Position numbers and translations under genes: made by a program. Source: Chromatiales bacterium 21-64-14 (GTDB taxonomy: Bacteria > Pseudomonadota > Gammaproteobacteria > 21-64-14). From it: 64,000 bases of DNA. The notes below the pieces were generated by a model. The model saw nothing but the letters and a program-made list of their open reading frames with translations. It was not told where the DNA came from and did not search any database. The DNA lies in NCBI GenBank assembly GCA_002255365.1, contig NCBI01000008.1, positions 1 to 64,000 of the forward strand, written 5' to 3'. Positions 1-8,459 of the stretch are shown in pieces; position 1 is the stretch's first letter, and each line of letters begins with the position of its first letter.

Positions 1-1191
1 ATCGCTCAGGCGCAGGCGGCCTACTACCCGGTTGTGTCGGCCAGCAGCTCGGCCACACGGTCGAAGTCGCCCGGCTCCAGTAACAACGTGGCGGTACCCG
101 GCCGTATCCTGAACAGCTTGAGCGCCTCGCTCAGCGCAAGTTGGGAGCTTGATCTATGGGGCAGGGTACGTTTGCAGGTACAAGCGGGCATGGCCAGCGC
201 CGCGGCCAGCGCCGCGACACTGCAGTCCGTACTGCTTAGCCTGCAGGGCCAGCTCGCTGCCGCGTATCTGCAACTGCGCACCGTAGACGCGCAGACCCGC
301 TTGGCGCAGGCTACCGTGGTCGCTTATCAGCGCGCCCTGCAACTCACCGAAAACCGTTACAAGGCGGGCGTGGATACCGCCGCCGACGTGGCGCTGGCGC
401 GCACACAACTGCTGCAGGCGCAGGTCAGCCGCACGGACTTGGGCGTCACCCGTGTGCAACTCCAAGACGCTATCGCCGCGTTGGTGGGCAAGGCGCCCGC
501 CGATTTTTCGCTGCTGGCCGTCGACGCGCTGCCCACGATGCCTGTTATCCCCCCTGGCATTCCGGCGCAACTGCTGCAGCGCCGGCCCGACCTAGCCGCG
601 GCACAGTCCCAGGTGGAGGCGGCCAATGCGCAGATCGGCGTGGCGCAGAAGGCTTGGTTTCCCAACCTCACGCTTTCAGGCCAGGCGGGCAGGCAAGCGA
701 CCCGTTTGGCTGACCTGGTCTCGGCACCGGCGCTGTTCTGGTCAATCGGGCCGAGCCTTGCGGCTACGTTGTTCGACGGCGGCCTGCGCCGCGCGCAACT
801 CGCATCCAGCGAGGCCGCTTACCGGCAAACGGTGGCCAACTATCGGCAGGTCGCGCTCAGCGCATTGCAGCAGGTGGAGGACAACCTCGCCGCCCAGCGC
901 ATCCTCACCGATGAGGCGCAGCAGCAGGCCGACGTGGTGCAGGCGGCCGAGGTATCGCTGCGCTTGGCCGAAAATCAATACAAGGCCGGTACCACGTCGT
1001 ATCTCAACGTCGTGACTGCTCAGACCACGGCCAGTAATGCGCGCAATGCGGAACTGACCCTGCGCAACCGCCGCTACACCGCGGTGGTTGCGCTGATCCA
1101 GGCCCTGGGTGGTGGATGGGGGGAGACCCGGCGTCCGGCGCTCGGGGTCATGCCGGGGCGAAGGTCGACGTTGGCCGAACCCGCCCGGTAG
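1..1191 (+). CDS. RND-type efflux outer-membrane factor (NodT/OprM family), 5' truncated by window edge
   Basis: The frame is open from base 1, so the start and any lipoprotein signal lie outside the window; 396 residues are visible. The protein has the duplicated TolC-like alpha-barrel pattern: an early A-A-Y-Y-P segment, two long Ala/Gln/Leu-rich helical stretches, the RRPDLAAAQSQV helix followed by W-F-P-N-L-T-L-S-G, and the terminal NQYKAGTTSYLNVV motif. It would be the outer-membrane exit duct of a tripartite pump whose adaptor and inner-membrane pump genes should lie upstream. A second, diverged family member is found near 58.5 kb. Confidence 0.93.
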   Translation: MAQAQAAYYPVVSASSSATRSKSPGSSNNVAVPGRILNSLSASLSASWELDLWGRVRLQVQAGMASAAASAATLQSVLLSLQGQLAAAYLQLRTVDAQTRLAQATVVAYQRALQLTENRYKAGVDTAADVALARTQLLQAQVSRTDLGVTRVQLQDAIAALVGKAPADFSLLAVDALPTMPVIPPGIPAQLLQRRPDLAAAQSQVEAANAQIGVAQKAWFPNLTLSGQAGRQATRLADLVSAPALFWSIGPSLAATLFDGGLRRAQLASSEAAYRQTVANYRQVALSALQQVEDNLAAQRILTDEAQQQADVVQAAEVSLRLAENQYKAGTTSYLNVVTAQTTASNARNAELTLRNRRYTAVVALIQALGGGWGETRRPALGVMPGRRSTLAEPAR

Positions 1192-1283
1192 TGCTCTGGA
1201 GTTGGCCGTCTAGCCCGCATGATTCGTGCGGGGTTGCGGCCGGGCCACTACCGTTCTCCGCGGGAATCCGCTACAAGGTAGCT

Positions 1284-1709
1284 ATGTGGCGTGATCGACA
1301 ACGGGTCGCGGCGTTTGCTGCCGGCCCCCTGTTCTGGCTTTTGCTGCTGGCGTGGGGCGCGCGGGTGGACGACCTGTCGTGGCCGTTGCGGTCGCCCGTG
1401 GCCTTCGCGTTGCCGGTGTTCGTGTTTCCGGCGCTGGAGGAGTTCGTGTTCCGCGGCGGCCTGCAGGAGTGGCTTCGCAGCCGTCTGGGCGGCGCCGGAC
1501 TGGGGGGGCTCAGCGCGGCGAATCTGCTCACCAGTGTGGTGTTCGCCGCGCTGCACGGTTTCGCCCACCCGCCCCTGTGGGCGGCGCTGATCTTCTTTCC
1601 GTCCCTGGTGTTCGGCTATTTCATGGATCGCGACCGGCGTTTGGCGGTACCCATCGCCCTGCACGTGTTCTATAACCTGGGATACTACTGGTTGTTCGTA
1701 GGCCGCTGA
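1284..1709 (+). CDS. mrtJ: CPBP/CAAX-type glutamic intramembrane protease, MrtJ-like (JDVT-CTERM system)
   Basis: This 141-residue membrane protein carries the EEFVFRG motif of CPBP glutamic intramembrane proteases (paired Glu plus Arg), the first conserved His in ALHGF and the later His in ALHVFYN. The N-terminal pattern (charged start, then AAGPLFWLLLL) and the short length resemble the MrtJ protease that processes JDVT-CTERM proteins. Longer upstream reading in the same frame is less likely, because this ATG starts the conserved N-terminus. No substrate with a JDVT-CTERM tail was seen in the window, so the substrate is unknown. The MrtJ assignment is from memory of the family; membership of the CPBP superfamily is firmer. 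Confidence 0.8.
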   Translation: MWRDRQRVAAFAAGPLFWLLLLAWGARVDDLSWPLRSPVAFALPVFVFPALEEFVFRGGLQEWLRSRLGGAGLGGLSAANLLTSVVFAALHGFAHPPLWAALIFFPSLVFGYFMDRDRRLAVPIALHVFYNLGYYWLFVGR

Positions 1710-1717
1710 CCACAGAC

Positions 1718-1756
1718 AAAAAAAATGCCGGCGAGAGGGTCGCCGGCAGAAATTTT
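1718..1756. terminator. Bidirectional rho-independent terminator
   Basis: A perfect 8-bp stem (TGCCGGCG/CGCCGGCA, 7-nt loop, 1726-1748) is flanked by eight A residues on the left and a five-T run on the right (1752-1756). It lies just after the MrtJ-like gene stop and can terminate in either direction. Confidence 0.85.
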
Positions 1757-1858
1757 TGGACTGGGTCCAAGAGGAGATTCTCGGTCCGAGCACATGGGGA
1801 CCGAGAAGGTCTTTAGTATGATGGGCCCGTGACGGGTTTTTCTGTGGACCAGTCCACA
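1756..1858. repeat. Cluster of perfect short inverted repeats
   Basis: The cluster contains TTGGAC-TGG-GTCCAA (1756-1770), a perfect 10-bp stem TTCTCGGTCC/GGACCGAGAA with 10-nt loop (1778-1807), CCCG-TGA-CGGG followed by five T (about 1826-1842) and TGTGGAC-CA-GTCCACA (1843-1858). Three of the stems share a GGAC/GTCC core. The CCCG hairpin plus T-run reads like a second weak terminator. Function is unknown: a short structured RNA or stacked operators are both possible. Confidence 0.6.
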
Positions 1859-1865
1859 CTCAAAG

Positions 1866-1881
1866 TGTGACGCACGTCACA
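1866..1881. promoter_or_regulatory. CRP/Vfr-like binding site
   Basis: The sequence TGTGACGCACGTCACA matches the CRP core TGTGA-N6-TCACA exactly and is a perfect palindrome. It is flanked by AAAG and ATT as in good CRP sites. It lies about 31 bp before the chosen ATG of the RibD-C reductase gene. The match is seen directly; binding is inferred. Confidence 0.6.
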
Positions 1882-1912
1882 ATTCGGGCCCATGGCCCCG
1901 GAGCAACGCGAA

Positions 1913-2770
1913 ATGAGCGAACCCATTCTGCGCCTGTACCCGGGAGCGCCGGAGCCGGTGGCACTGGAAGGGGCGTATCTGGCCCACGGCTTGCACCGCG
2001 CCAGCGCCGCCGCGCCGATGGTGTACACCAACTTCATCGCCAGTCTGGACGGGCGCATCGCGCTGGTGGATCCCGGCACGCGCCGCCACCGGGTACCGGC
2101 CGCCATTGCCAACCCCAGGGATTGGCGCTTGTTCCAGGAACTCGCCGCCCAAGCCCATGTGCTGGTGACCACTGCCCGCTATTTTCGGGACCTGACCCAG
2201 GGCCAAGCCCAGGATTCCCTGCCGGTGAGTACCCGTTCACCCTACGCGGATCTGTTGACATGGCGCCGGAAAGAAGGCCTGGAACCCCAACCGGCGGTGG
2301 CGGTGGTGAGTGCCAGCCTGGATCTGCCTATCCCCCCGGAGCTGGATCTCCAGCAGCGCGCCTTCTACGTGTTGACCGGGGAGGATGCCGACCCAGATCG
2401 GGTGACGGCCCTGGAACAGTTGGGGTTGCGGGTCTTGTTCGCGGGTAACGGGCACCGCGTGGATGGTCGGCGCCTGGTTCAGGTGTTGGCGGAGCGCGGC
2501 TACCACAGCCTGTATGCCATCGCCGGTCCCCAACTTCTGCACACCCTGGTGAGCGCCGGCGTCCTTGACCGTTTGTACCTGACCCATGCCCATCGCCTGC
2601 TGGGCGGCGTCGGCTACGACACGATCCTGGAAGGCTCCACCCTGGATCCGGCAGTCGACCTGCGTCTGGAGGCCCTCTACTACGATTCCCACGCGCCCGC
2701 CGGCGCCGGCCAATCGTTCGGCGCCTACGCGTGTTGTCCGCGTCGTGGCCACCGGCCCGGCGCCGACTGA
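1913..2770 (+). CDS. RibD C-terminal-domain reductase (dihydrofolate-reductase fold)
   Basis: The protein of 285 residues belongs to the RibD-C/DHFR-like reductase family that uses NAD(P)H. Visible motifs are VYTNFIASLDGRIAL near the N-terminus, the ALVTTARYFRDL-type segment, and the C-terminal nucleotide-binding region with SLYAIAGPQLLHTLVSAG and LDRLYLTHAHRLLGG. There is no N-terminal deaminase domain, so it is not full-length RibD; the substrate is unknown. The second ATG was chosen because a GGAG lies 9 nt upstream; an ATG 21 nt earlier is possible. It stands alone behind a palindrome-rich leader with a CRP-like site. Confidence 0.85.
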   Translation: MSEPILRLYPGAPEPVALEGAYLAHGLHRASAAAPMVYTNFIASLDGRIALVDPGTRRHRVPAAIANPRDWRLFQELAAQAHVLVTTARYFRDLTQGQAQDSLPVSTRSPYADLLTWRRKEGLEPQPAVAVVSASLDLPIPPELDLQQRAFYVLTGEDADPDRVTALEQLGLRVLFAGNGHRVDGRRLVQVLAERGYHSLYAIAGPQLLHTLVSAGVLDRLYLTHAHRLLGGVGYDTILEGSTLDPAVDLRLEALYYDSHAPAGAGQSFGAYACCPRRGHRPGAD

Positions 2771-2894
2771 GGTCGGTTCACGGGCAGTGGGTTCGACTTG
2801 CCATGGATACGCCGGCTGACGGACCACGGGGCCCTATTAGCTTCGACGGTGATGCGGTGCGGCGATCGGGGTTGGCGAGCCCGGCATCCTCGGC

Positions 2895-3719
2895 TCAGGG
2901 TCCGTCCGACCGCGCCGTCAGGTGGCGCTTCGCCTCTTCCCAAAGGGAATCGAGTTCCTCGGGGGTGGTGTCCTCCGGGCGCCTGCTCCGTTCCCGGAGC
3001 CGGTCCTCGACATAGCGGAAGCGGGCCTCGAAACGACCATTGGCAGCGCGCAGCGCGGCTTCCGGGTCCGCACCGGTGTGGCGCGCCAGATTGACTCCGG
3101 TAAACAGCAGGTCACCGACTTCCTCGAACACCCGGGCCGCGGTGTCGGGAGCGCTGGCGGCTTCCCGCAGTTCGTCCAGTTCCTCTTCCATCTTCTCCAG
3201 CACCGGGTCCAGGCCGGGCCAGTCGAAGCCGGTTCGGGCCGCGCGATTCTGCAGCTTGAGGGCCCGCATCAAGGCTGGCAAGGCCCGTGCGATATCCGCC
3301 AGGGCACTGGGGTCCGTACCCGCCCCCGCCTTTCGTTCCTGGAGCTTGTGATCTTCCCAGGAACGTCTCTCGGCAGGCGCCACCGCGCCTGCGGCGGCGC
3401 CAAATATCTCGGGATGCCGGTGAGTCAGCTTGTCGCTGATCGACTGGGCGACATCCGCGAACGTGAATGCACCCGCCTCTTCCGCCATGCGCGCGTGGTA
3501 GACCACCTGATACAGCAGGTCGCCCAACTCGCTGCGCAAGGCGCCCAGGTCGCCACGCTCGACGGCGTCCGCTACCTCGTATGCCTCTTCGAGGGTATAC
3601 GGGGCGATGGTGGCGAAGGTCTGGCGCCGATCCCAGGGACAGCCCGCGTCGGGATCCCGCAGCCGCGCCATGATGTGCAGCAGCCGCGCGAGCGGGTCGA
3701 CCGGTTCGTGAGTGTCCAT
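2895..3719 (-). CDS. mazG: Nucleoside triphosphate pyrophosphohydrolase MazG
   Basis: This is a 274-residue all-alpha NTP pyrophosphohydrolase that hydrolyses (d)NTPs to NMP and PPi. The N-terminal repeat shows PWDRRQTFATIAPYTLEEAYE and the EExxE..ExGD metal-binding pattern (LRSELGDLLYQVVYH). The C-terminal repeat shows NRAARTGFDWP and EEVGDLLFTGVNLARH. The length matches the two-domain E. coli type. It is last in a leftward set after the RimK-like gene, with a 28-bp gap. Identity is secure. Confidence 0.96.
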   Translation of the reverse strand: MDTHEPVDPLARLLHIMARLRDPDAGCPWDRRQTFATIAPYTLEEAYEVADAVERGDLGALRSELGDLLYQVVYHARMAEEAGAFTFADVAQSISDKLTHRHPEIFGAAAGAVAPAERRSWEDHKLQERKAGAGTDPSALADIARALPALMRALKLQNRAARTGFDWPGLDPVLEKMEEELDELREAASAPDTAARVFEEVGDLLFTGVNLARHTGADPEAALRAANGRFEARFRYVEDRLRERSRRPEDTTPEELDSLWEEAKRHLTARSDGP

Positions 3720-3747
3720 CGGATCCCCGTGGCGGGTCGCGGCCGGT

Positions 3748-5223
3748 TCAGCTGCGGCGCAGGTCCATACGCCGCACGAACTCCTCCAGCAGCGTACGGT
3801 AGAGCCGGTCTTTCAAAACGCCATCCTCTACTCCGGCATCGATGTTGGGGTTGTCGTTCACCTCGATGACACATACCCCCTTGTCGTCCTCCTTCAGGTC
3901 CACACCATACAACCCATCGCCGATGAGGTTGGCCGCGCGCAGCGCGGTTTCCACCACCGAGGACGGGGTGCCATCGACGCTCAGCGTGTTGGCGTCGCCG
4001 GGCACCGGGCGGCCGTTTTCCCGATGTTTGACGATCTGCCAGTGCTTACGCGACATGAAGTACTGACAGGCGTACACCGGCCGGCGGTTGAAGATGCCGA
4101 TGCGCCAGTCGAAGGGCGTGTAGCGGAATTCCTGCGCCAAGAGCAGATCCGACTCTTTGAACAAACGGGTGGTAATCTCCTCGAGCTCCTTGCGGTTGGT
4201 CGCTTTGAACACGCCCCGGGAGAAGGAGCCGTCCGGGATCTTGAGAATCACGGGGTAGGGGATCTCGGCTTCCACGGTCTGCAGGGTGTCCTTCTTGTCG
4301 CGCTGCAGGATGATGGTCTTCGGGGTGGGGATACGGTTCGCCTTGAGCAATTCCGCGAGGTAGACCTTATTGGTGCATTTCAGTATCGAGTCCGGATCGT
4401 CCACAACCACCATGCCCTCGCTCTCCGCCTTCTTGGAGAAGCGGTAGGTGTAGTGGTCGATGGCGGTGGTCTCACGGATGAACAGGGCGTCGAATTCCGC
4501 GAGCCGCGTGTAGTCTTTTTTCTCGATCAATTCCACGTCCACGCCCAGACCCTTCCCCTCCTTGATGAAGGATTGCAGCGCGCGCTTGTTGGACGGGCAG
4601 AACTGTTCCTGAGGGTTGTGGAGGATCGCCAAGTCGTATTTCGACGTTTGGCGGGTTCTCGGCCCCTGCCAGCGGCGCGCCACGTAGCGGTTCAGGGCGT
4701 TAGTGAACAGCGCCTGTTGGTCGTCGCGCAGGTTGTGTATATAGGCTGGGCGGATGGTATCGATTTCCCACTTGCCCTGACGCTTGAATTCCACTTTCAG
4801 CAGCGGGCAGGGGAACAATTCGAAGATCTCCCGCGCCAGATCCTGAAGTTCATCGCTTTCGCACTGACCGAAGAAGACGTGGAATTCGAATTCGGTCCCA
4901 TGTTCAGGCGGACGGTTGCGGAGGCTCTTCTGCACCAAGTCGTCGAGATCGCCGATCTCCAGGTTGTAGATCGACTTACGGCTCAGGTCGGAGATCGTCT
5001 TGACCGTCGGGATCACCTTGTGCCGGCGCGCCTCCGCCAGCAGCGAACAATAGTAGCCCGTGCTTAGGTAGCGGTAGCTGCGGCACAGATTGATGATGCG
5101 TACCCGGCCGGAGCCTGGAAATTGCTGGCGGCCAATATAGTCGGTGTCCGTGATCACAACGGCGTCCGGGTACTGCGCCTGCCAATCCTTGGAATTTTCC
5201 AGGACGATAATATCGGTCGTCAT
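3748..5223 (-). CDS. RimK-like ATP-grasp ligase with RLAN N-terminal domain
   Basis: This 491-residue protein has an N-terminal half typical of RimK-like ATP-grasp proteins (MTTDIIVLENSKDW, then YLSTGYYCSLLAEARRHKVIPT). A C-terminal ATP-grasp fold follows: VILKIPDGSFSRGVFKA as the glycine-rich loop, the LLAQEF segment, and the metal-binding DLKEDDKGVCVIEVNDNPNID. The family joins a carboxylate to an amine with ATP; the target is unknown. It is directly downstream (25-bp gap) of the GNAT/C39 fusion gene, and the two families are commonly adjacent. A role in peptide or protein tailing is inference. Confidence 0.88.
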   Translation of the reverse strand: MTTDIIVLENSKDWQAQYPDAVVITDTDYIGRQQFPGSGRVRIINLCRSYRYLSTGYYCSLLAEARRHKVIPTVKTISDLSRKSIYNLEIGDLDDLVQKSLRNRPPEHGTEFEFHVFFGQCESDELQDLAREIFELFPCPLLKVEFKRQGKWEIDTIRPAYIHNLRDDQQALFTNALNRYVARRWQGPRTRQTSKYDLAILHNPQEQFCPSNKRALQSFIKEGKGLGVDVELIEKKDYTRLAEFDALFIRETTAIDHYTYRFSKKAESEGMVVVDDPDSILKCTNKVYLAELLKANRIPTPKTIILQRDKKDTLQTVEAEIPYPVILKIPDGSFSRGVFKATNRKELEEITTRLFKESDLLLAQEFRYTPFDWRIGIFNRRPVYACQYFMSRKHWQIVKHRENGRPVPGDANTLSVDGTPSSVVETALRAANLIGDGLYGVDLKEDDKGVCVIEVNDNPNIDAGVEDGVLKDRLYRTLLEEFVRRMDLRRS

Positions 5224-5248
5224 GAAACGGTTGAGCTCCTCTGTGCCG

Positions 5249-6358
5249 TCATGCTGCCGGACTGCCTGGGCGCGGCCGTAACAGCAGGACCGCCTTCTGG
5301 CCGGCCTTGCCGTAACGTGCCATGCGCTCGAAGTCCTTTTTCAGTATCGGCATATTGATGCAATCGGTGAGGGTCTTGTTGGCTTCGTAGTCGATGAACG
5401 GGTCGTGCACATAGATGAACCGTTCGTCGAAACCGGTGACCACGACCCAGTGGGGGAATTTTTCGCGGTAGATCCGGTAGGAGCTGATCAGGACAATGGG
5501 AATGGCACCCTCCCCGAATTTCTCCTCCAGCTGACCGACGGGAAGGGAGCCGTGGGTGAGTCGGATCGACGAGTGCTTGATTTCGTCCAGGAAGTCTTCC
5601 TGGACCAGGGCGATCACTTCCTTTTTCTCCGGGTTGCGCACCGAATCGATGAACAGGGCCCCGGTATCGTTGACGTGGAGTTCCACGTCGAAACCGCGGT
5701 GGTAGGCGGACAGGGCCAAGCCGTAGGGCCCGCACCCGCCATGCCCGGAGGTCATGAAGATGGTCGTGGATTCGCGCCACAGCCGCAGTTCCAGTTTGCG
5801 GTCCATCTCGATGCCCGGATCCAGCACCTTCATGGCCATGATAAGTGCGGCCGGGCCACAGGTGAAATCCAGCGTCTGTGCGTAGAACGGAACCCGGGCA
5901 AGTTCCGGGCGGAGGTGGGCCACCAGGGATTTTTCGTAGCGCAGCGCCCCCATGTGGTCCTGGTAATAGTCCTCATAGGCGCCGAAGCGCCGGTAACCGG
6001 CGCGTTCGAACAGCGCGATGGCCACCGCGTTGTCCTTGCGCACTTCCAGACGGAGCGCGACGCAATCGCCCTGCCGGGCTACCTCATCGCTGGCTTGGAG
6101 CATGCCAACGGCCACGCCGCGGCCCCGGAAGTCGGGGTCGACCGCGAAGGAGTACAGCCGCGCCAAAGATGTGCCGGCGTTGAACAGGACCGTGGTGTAT
6201 CCGCGCACGACCTCGTCCTGCTCGTCCACCAGGGTGACCGCGTTGGCTTTGCACAGGATGTAGCGGAAGCTGCGCTTGGAGATGCGGTCGGTCTGGAAGC
6301 AGCGGTTCTCGATCCGCACCAGCGCGTCCAGATCCTGCAGGGTCGCTTTGCGGATCAT
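5249..6358 (-). CDS. GNAT acetyltransferase / C39-like peptidase fusion
   Basis: The protein of 369 residues has two domains. Residues 1-150 are a GNAT acetyltransferase (IRKATLQDLDALVRIE, then the acetyl-CoA loop FRGRGVAVGML). Residues 155-330 are a papain-like C39 peptidase with Q161, C167 (TCGPAAL), H303 (PHWVVVTGF) and D319 (YVHDP). All catalytic residues appear intact. There is no transporter domain, unlike bacteriocin-exporting C39 ABC proteins. The start at MIRKA begins the GNAT fold; an ATG 36 nt upstream is possible. It leads a set with the RimK-like ligase and MazG. The substrate is unknown. Confidence 0.88.
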   Translation of the reverse strand: MIRKATLQDLDALVRIENRCFQTDRISKRSFRYILCKANAVTLVDEQDEVVRGYTTVLFNAGTSLARLYSFAVDPDFRGRGVAVGMLQASDEVARQGDCVALRLEVRKDNAVAIALFERAGYRRFGAYEDYYQDHMGALRYEKSLVAHLRPELARVPFYAQTLDFTCGPAALIMAMKVLDPGIEMDRKLELRLWRESTTIFMTSGHGGCGPYGLALSAYHRGFDVELHVNDTGALFIDSVRNPEKKEVIALVQEDFLDEIKHSSIRLTHGSLPVGQLEEKFGEGAIPIVLISSYRIYREKFPHWVVVTGFDERFIYVHDPFIDYEANKTLTDCINMPILKKDFERMARYGKAGQKAVLLLRPRPGSPAA

Positions 6359-6566
6359 GGGCGGGTGCTGTTCGGCCAGTGGCGCACGCTGCATTGGGCG
6401 GATGGAATCCCGGTTGCTGGGGAATGCCGGTGGGGGCCGGATCGGTGACTGACGCCTATGATACCCTCCACGCCCGGGTTTGGGCACGCGCCGTGGTCTG
6501 CCTTGACCGGGTTCGCGGCCCGCGGGTAAGCTGGCCCGATTCGTTTCGCGGGGCGTCCCGCGCCGG

Positions 6567-7106
6567 ATGACAGGTGGCGGTTCGGTGGTACGCACGCCGG
6601 TGTACCAGGGCAAGGTGGTGGACCTGGGGATCGAGACCGCCCATCTTCCCGATGGTCGTTCCTTCCCGCTGGAGATCGTCCGACACCCTGGAGGTGCGGC
6701 AACGGTGGCCGTGGACCGGGACGGACGCGTCTGGCTCCTGCGCCAATATCGTCACGCGGCCGGCGGGTGGCTCTGGGAGATTCCCGCCGGCAAGATCGAT
6801 CCTGGCGAGGCACCCGAGGCCACTGCCCGGCGCGAACTGGCCGAGGAGGCCGGGGTGGCGGCGGACCGGTGGATTTCCCTGGGCAGTATCCATACCACCC
6901 CGGGCTTTTGCGACGAGGTCATTCATCTGTACCTGGCGCGCGAGCTGCACGCGGTCGCGCCCCGCCCTGAGCCCCACGAATCGATCGAAGCCCACCGTAT
7001 CCCCCTCGCGGAGGCCATGGAGTGGGCCCGCAGTGGGCACATCAGCGACGCGAAGACCTTGGTGGCGTTGTTCCGCGCTGCGCCGTGGGTGGGCCATGAT
7101 GGGTGA
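6567..7106 (+). CDS. Nudix hydrolase, ADP-ribose pyrophosphatase type
   Basis: The protein (179 residues) has a complete Nudix box: G-K-I-D-P-G-E, then five residues, then the RELAEEAG helix. It is preceded by the GGWLWEIPAG entry and followed by HTTPGFCDEVIHLYLA, typical of ADP-ribose/ADP-sugar pyrophosphatases. It hydrolyses a nucleoside-diphosphate linkage with Mg. It is divergent from the GNAT/C39 gene and convergent with the response-regulator gene. The exact substrate cannot be read from sequence. Confidence 0.92.
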   Translation: MTGGGSVVRTPVYQGKVVDLGIETAHLPDGRSFPLEIVRHPGGAATVAVDRDGRVWLLRQYRHAAGGWLWEIPAGKIDPGEAPEATARRELAEEAGVAADRWISLGSIHTTPGFCDEVIHLYLARELHAVAPRPEPHESIEAHRIPLAEAMEWARSGHISDAKTLVALFRAAPWVGHDG

Positions 7107-7136
7107 CGTGTGGCGCCCGCGCCGGAGTATGTCTTC

Positions 7137-8459
7137 TCAATCCTCGCCGTCGTGGTGATCCGTGTGCTCGGCTGGCCCCCCGCGCCGGAGATCCGCGCAT
7201 GGCTCCGGCCGGTGCGCGACGGGGCCGGTTGACCCAGGGGTTGCCTCGGGCGCGGCGTGGATGATGCGTCTACGCAGCGTCTCCAGGGCGTCGTCGACCC
7301 CGAGCCGGAGCCGTTCGTTGCCGTACTCCAGCAAGGGCAGCAGCAGGCGAAGCAGGCGCGGCAGGTGCGGGTCGAGCCGCCGACCCTGGCCTTCGTGCAG
7401 GAGATGTGCGGCGGCCGCCAGGTCCGGGGCTGGTTCCGGTTCCGGGTGCCCGCCCGCCACGGGGGCGGGCACCCCACCGGGAGTAGGGGCGCCGACGGGA
7501 TCCGCGGGGCGATGGGCGGCACGGCCCAGGTCCAGCCGGTTGCCGCCCGCGGCCCGGATCGCCAGAAGCTGCTCCAGCACCCGCCGCAACAGCTCGGGGA
7601 AGTTGGTGGCGTCATCCCGCCCCACGCTCACCTGAACCAGACTGATAGTGACCGCCAATTGCCCAGTGGGGCCCTGGAATGGGTCGTTGACGAGTCCGGC
7701 CTGGAGCCGTTTACAGAGTACGACGGCCTGCAGTCGGTTGGTGGATGGCGCCAGGATCACGAACTGCGCCCCCGTCAGCCGCGCCACGGTGTCTTCGGTG
7801 CGTACCCGGCCGCGCAGGATCCTGGCCGCCCAGTTCAGCAGGTCCTGCGCCACCTCCGCACCGTGTTGATCCTGAACATCCTCGTAGTTATCCAGTGCGA
7901 AGGCCACTAGGGAAACCGGCCGGTCATGGCGCCGGGCGAAGGACAGATCCTGGGTACCGCGCTGGACGAAGTAGCGGCGACTGCCCAGCCCGGTAACCGG
8001 ATCCACGGCACCCTGGTCCTCCAGGGCCTCGGTGGTAGCGGCCAGGGCGCGGCGGGTGCGATCGAGCCGGGCGTGAGTGCGCACCCGTGCCAGCAGCTGG
8101 GTGGGGTCCAGGGGCTTGGTGATGAAATCCGTGGCGCCCACGTCCAGGGCGCGGGTGCGGGTGGCCGCGTCCTCCGCCCCGGTGACCATGATCACCGGCA
8201 GGTCGCGTATTCGCGGGTCGGTGGCCGCACGGATGCGGTGGATCAGCCCGTAGCCGTCGAGACGGGGCATATCCGCGTCGCTGATGACTGCTTGGATACC
8301 TTCCTCTTCGGTGAGCCGCTCCCAGCCTGCCTCCCCGTCGCGGGCCGTCACGAGGTCGAACTCCCCACCGAGGATCTTGTTGAAGGCGGCGTGCATAAGC
8401 CGGGAGTCATCCACCACCAGGACCCGGACCCGGGGGGTGTCATCGGTTGTGCTGGACAT
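7137..8459 (-). CDS. Response regulator with degenerate GGDEF domain
   Basis: This is a 440-residue protein. Residues 9-130 are a CheY-like receiver with D17/D18, phospho-acceptor D61 in SDADMP, and the ITKP lysine. A GGDEF-like domain follows (DPVTGLGSRRYFVQ, HDRPVSLVAFALDNYEDV), but the signature position reads LTGAQF, so diguanylate cyclase activity is unlikely. The last 120 residues are Pro/Ala-rich with a leucine-rich helical patch and no recognised output domain. It may act as a c-di-GMP or nucleotide sensor, or a pure scaffold; that is inference. No histidine kinase gene is adjacent. Confidence 0.88.
   Translation of the reverse strand: MSSTTDDTPRVRVLVVDDSRLMHAAFNKILGGEFDLVTARDGEAGWERLTEEEGIQAVISDADMPRLDGYGLIHRIRAATDPRIRDLPVIMVTGAEDAATRTRALDVGATDFITKPLDPTQLLARVRTHARLDRTRRALAATTEALEDQGAVDPVTGLGSRRYFVQRGTQDLSFARRHDRPVSLVAFALDNYEDVQDQHGAEVAQDLLNWAARILRGRVRTEDTVARLTGAQFVILAPSTNRLQAVVLCKRLQAGLVNDPFQGPTGQLAVTISLVQVSVGRDDATNFPELLRRVLEQLLAIRAAGGNRLDLGRAAHRPADPVGAPTPGGVPAPVAGGHPEPEPAPDLAAAAHLLHEGQGRRLDPHLPRLLRLLLPLLEYGNERLRLGVDDALETLRRRIIHAAPEATPGSTGPVAHRPEPCADLRRGGPAEHTDHHDGED

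Noticed and set aside
3712..5067. Long forward open frame (451 codons)
   Set aside because: It is antisense to the RimK-like gene, which has clear ATP-grasp motifs. The forward product has no recognisable motif and arises from high-GC codon bias.
5405..6448. Long forward open frame
   Set aside because: It is antisense to the GNAT/C39 fusion gene whose catalytic residues are all present.
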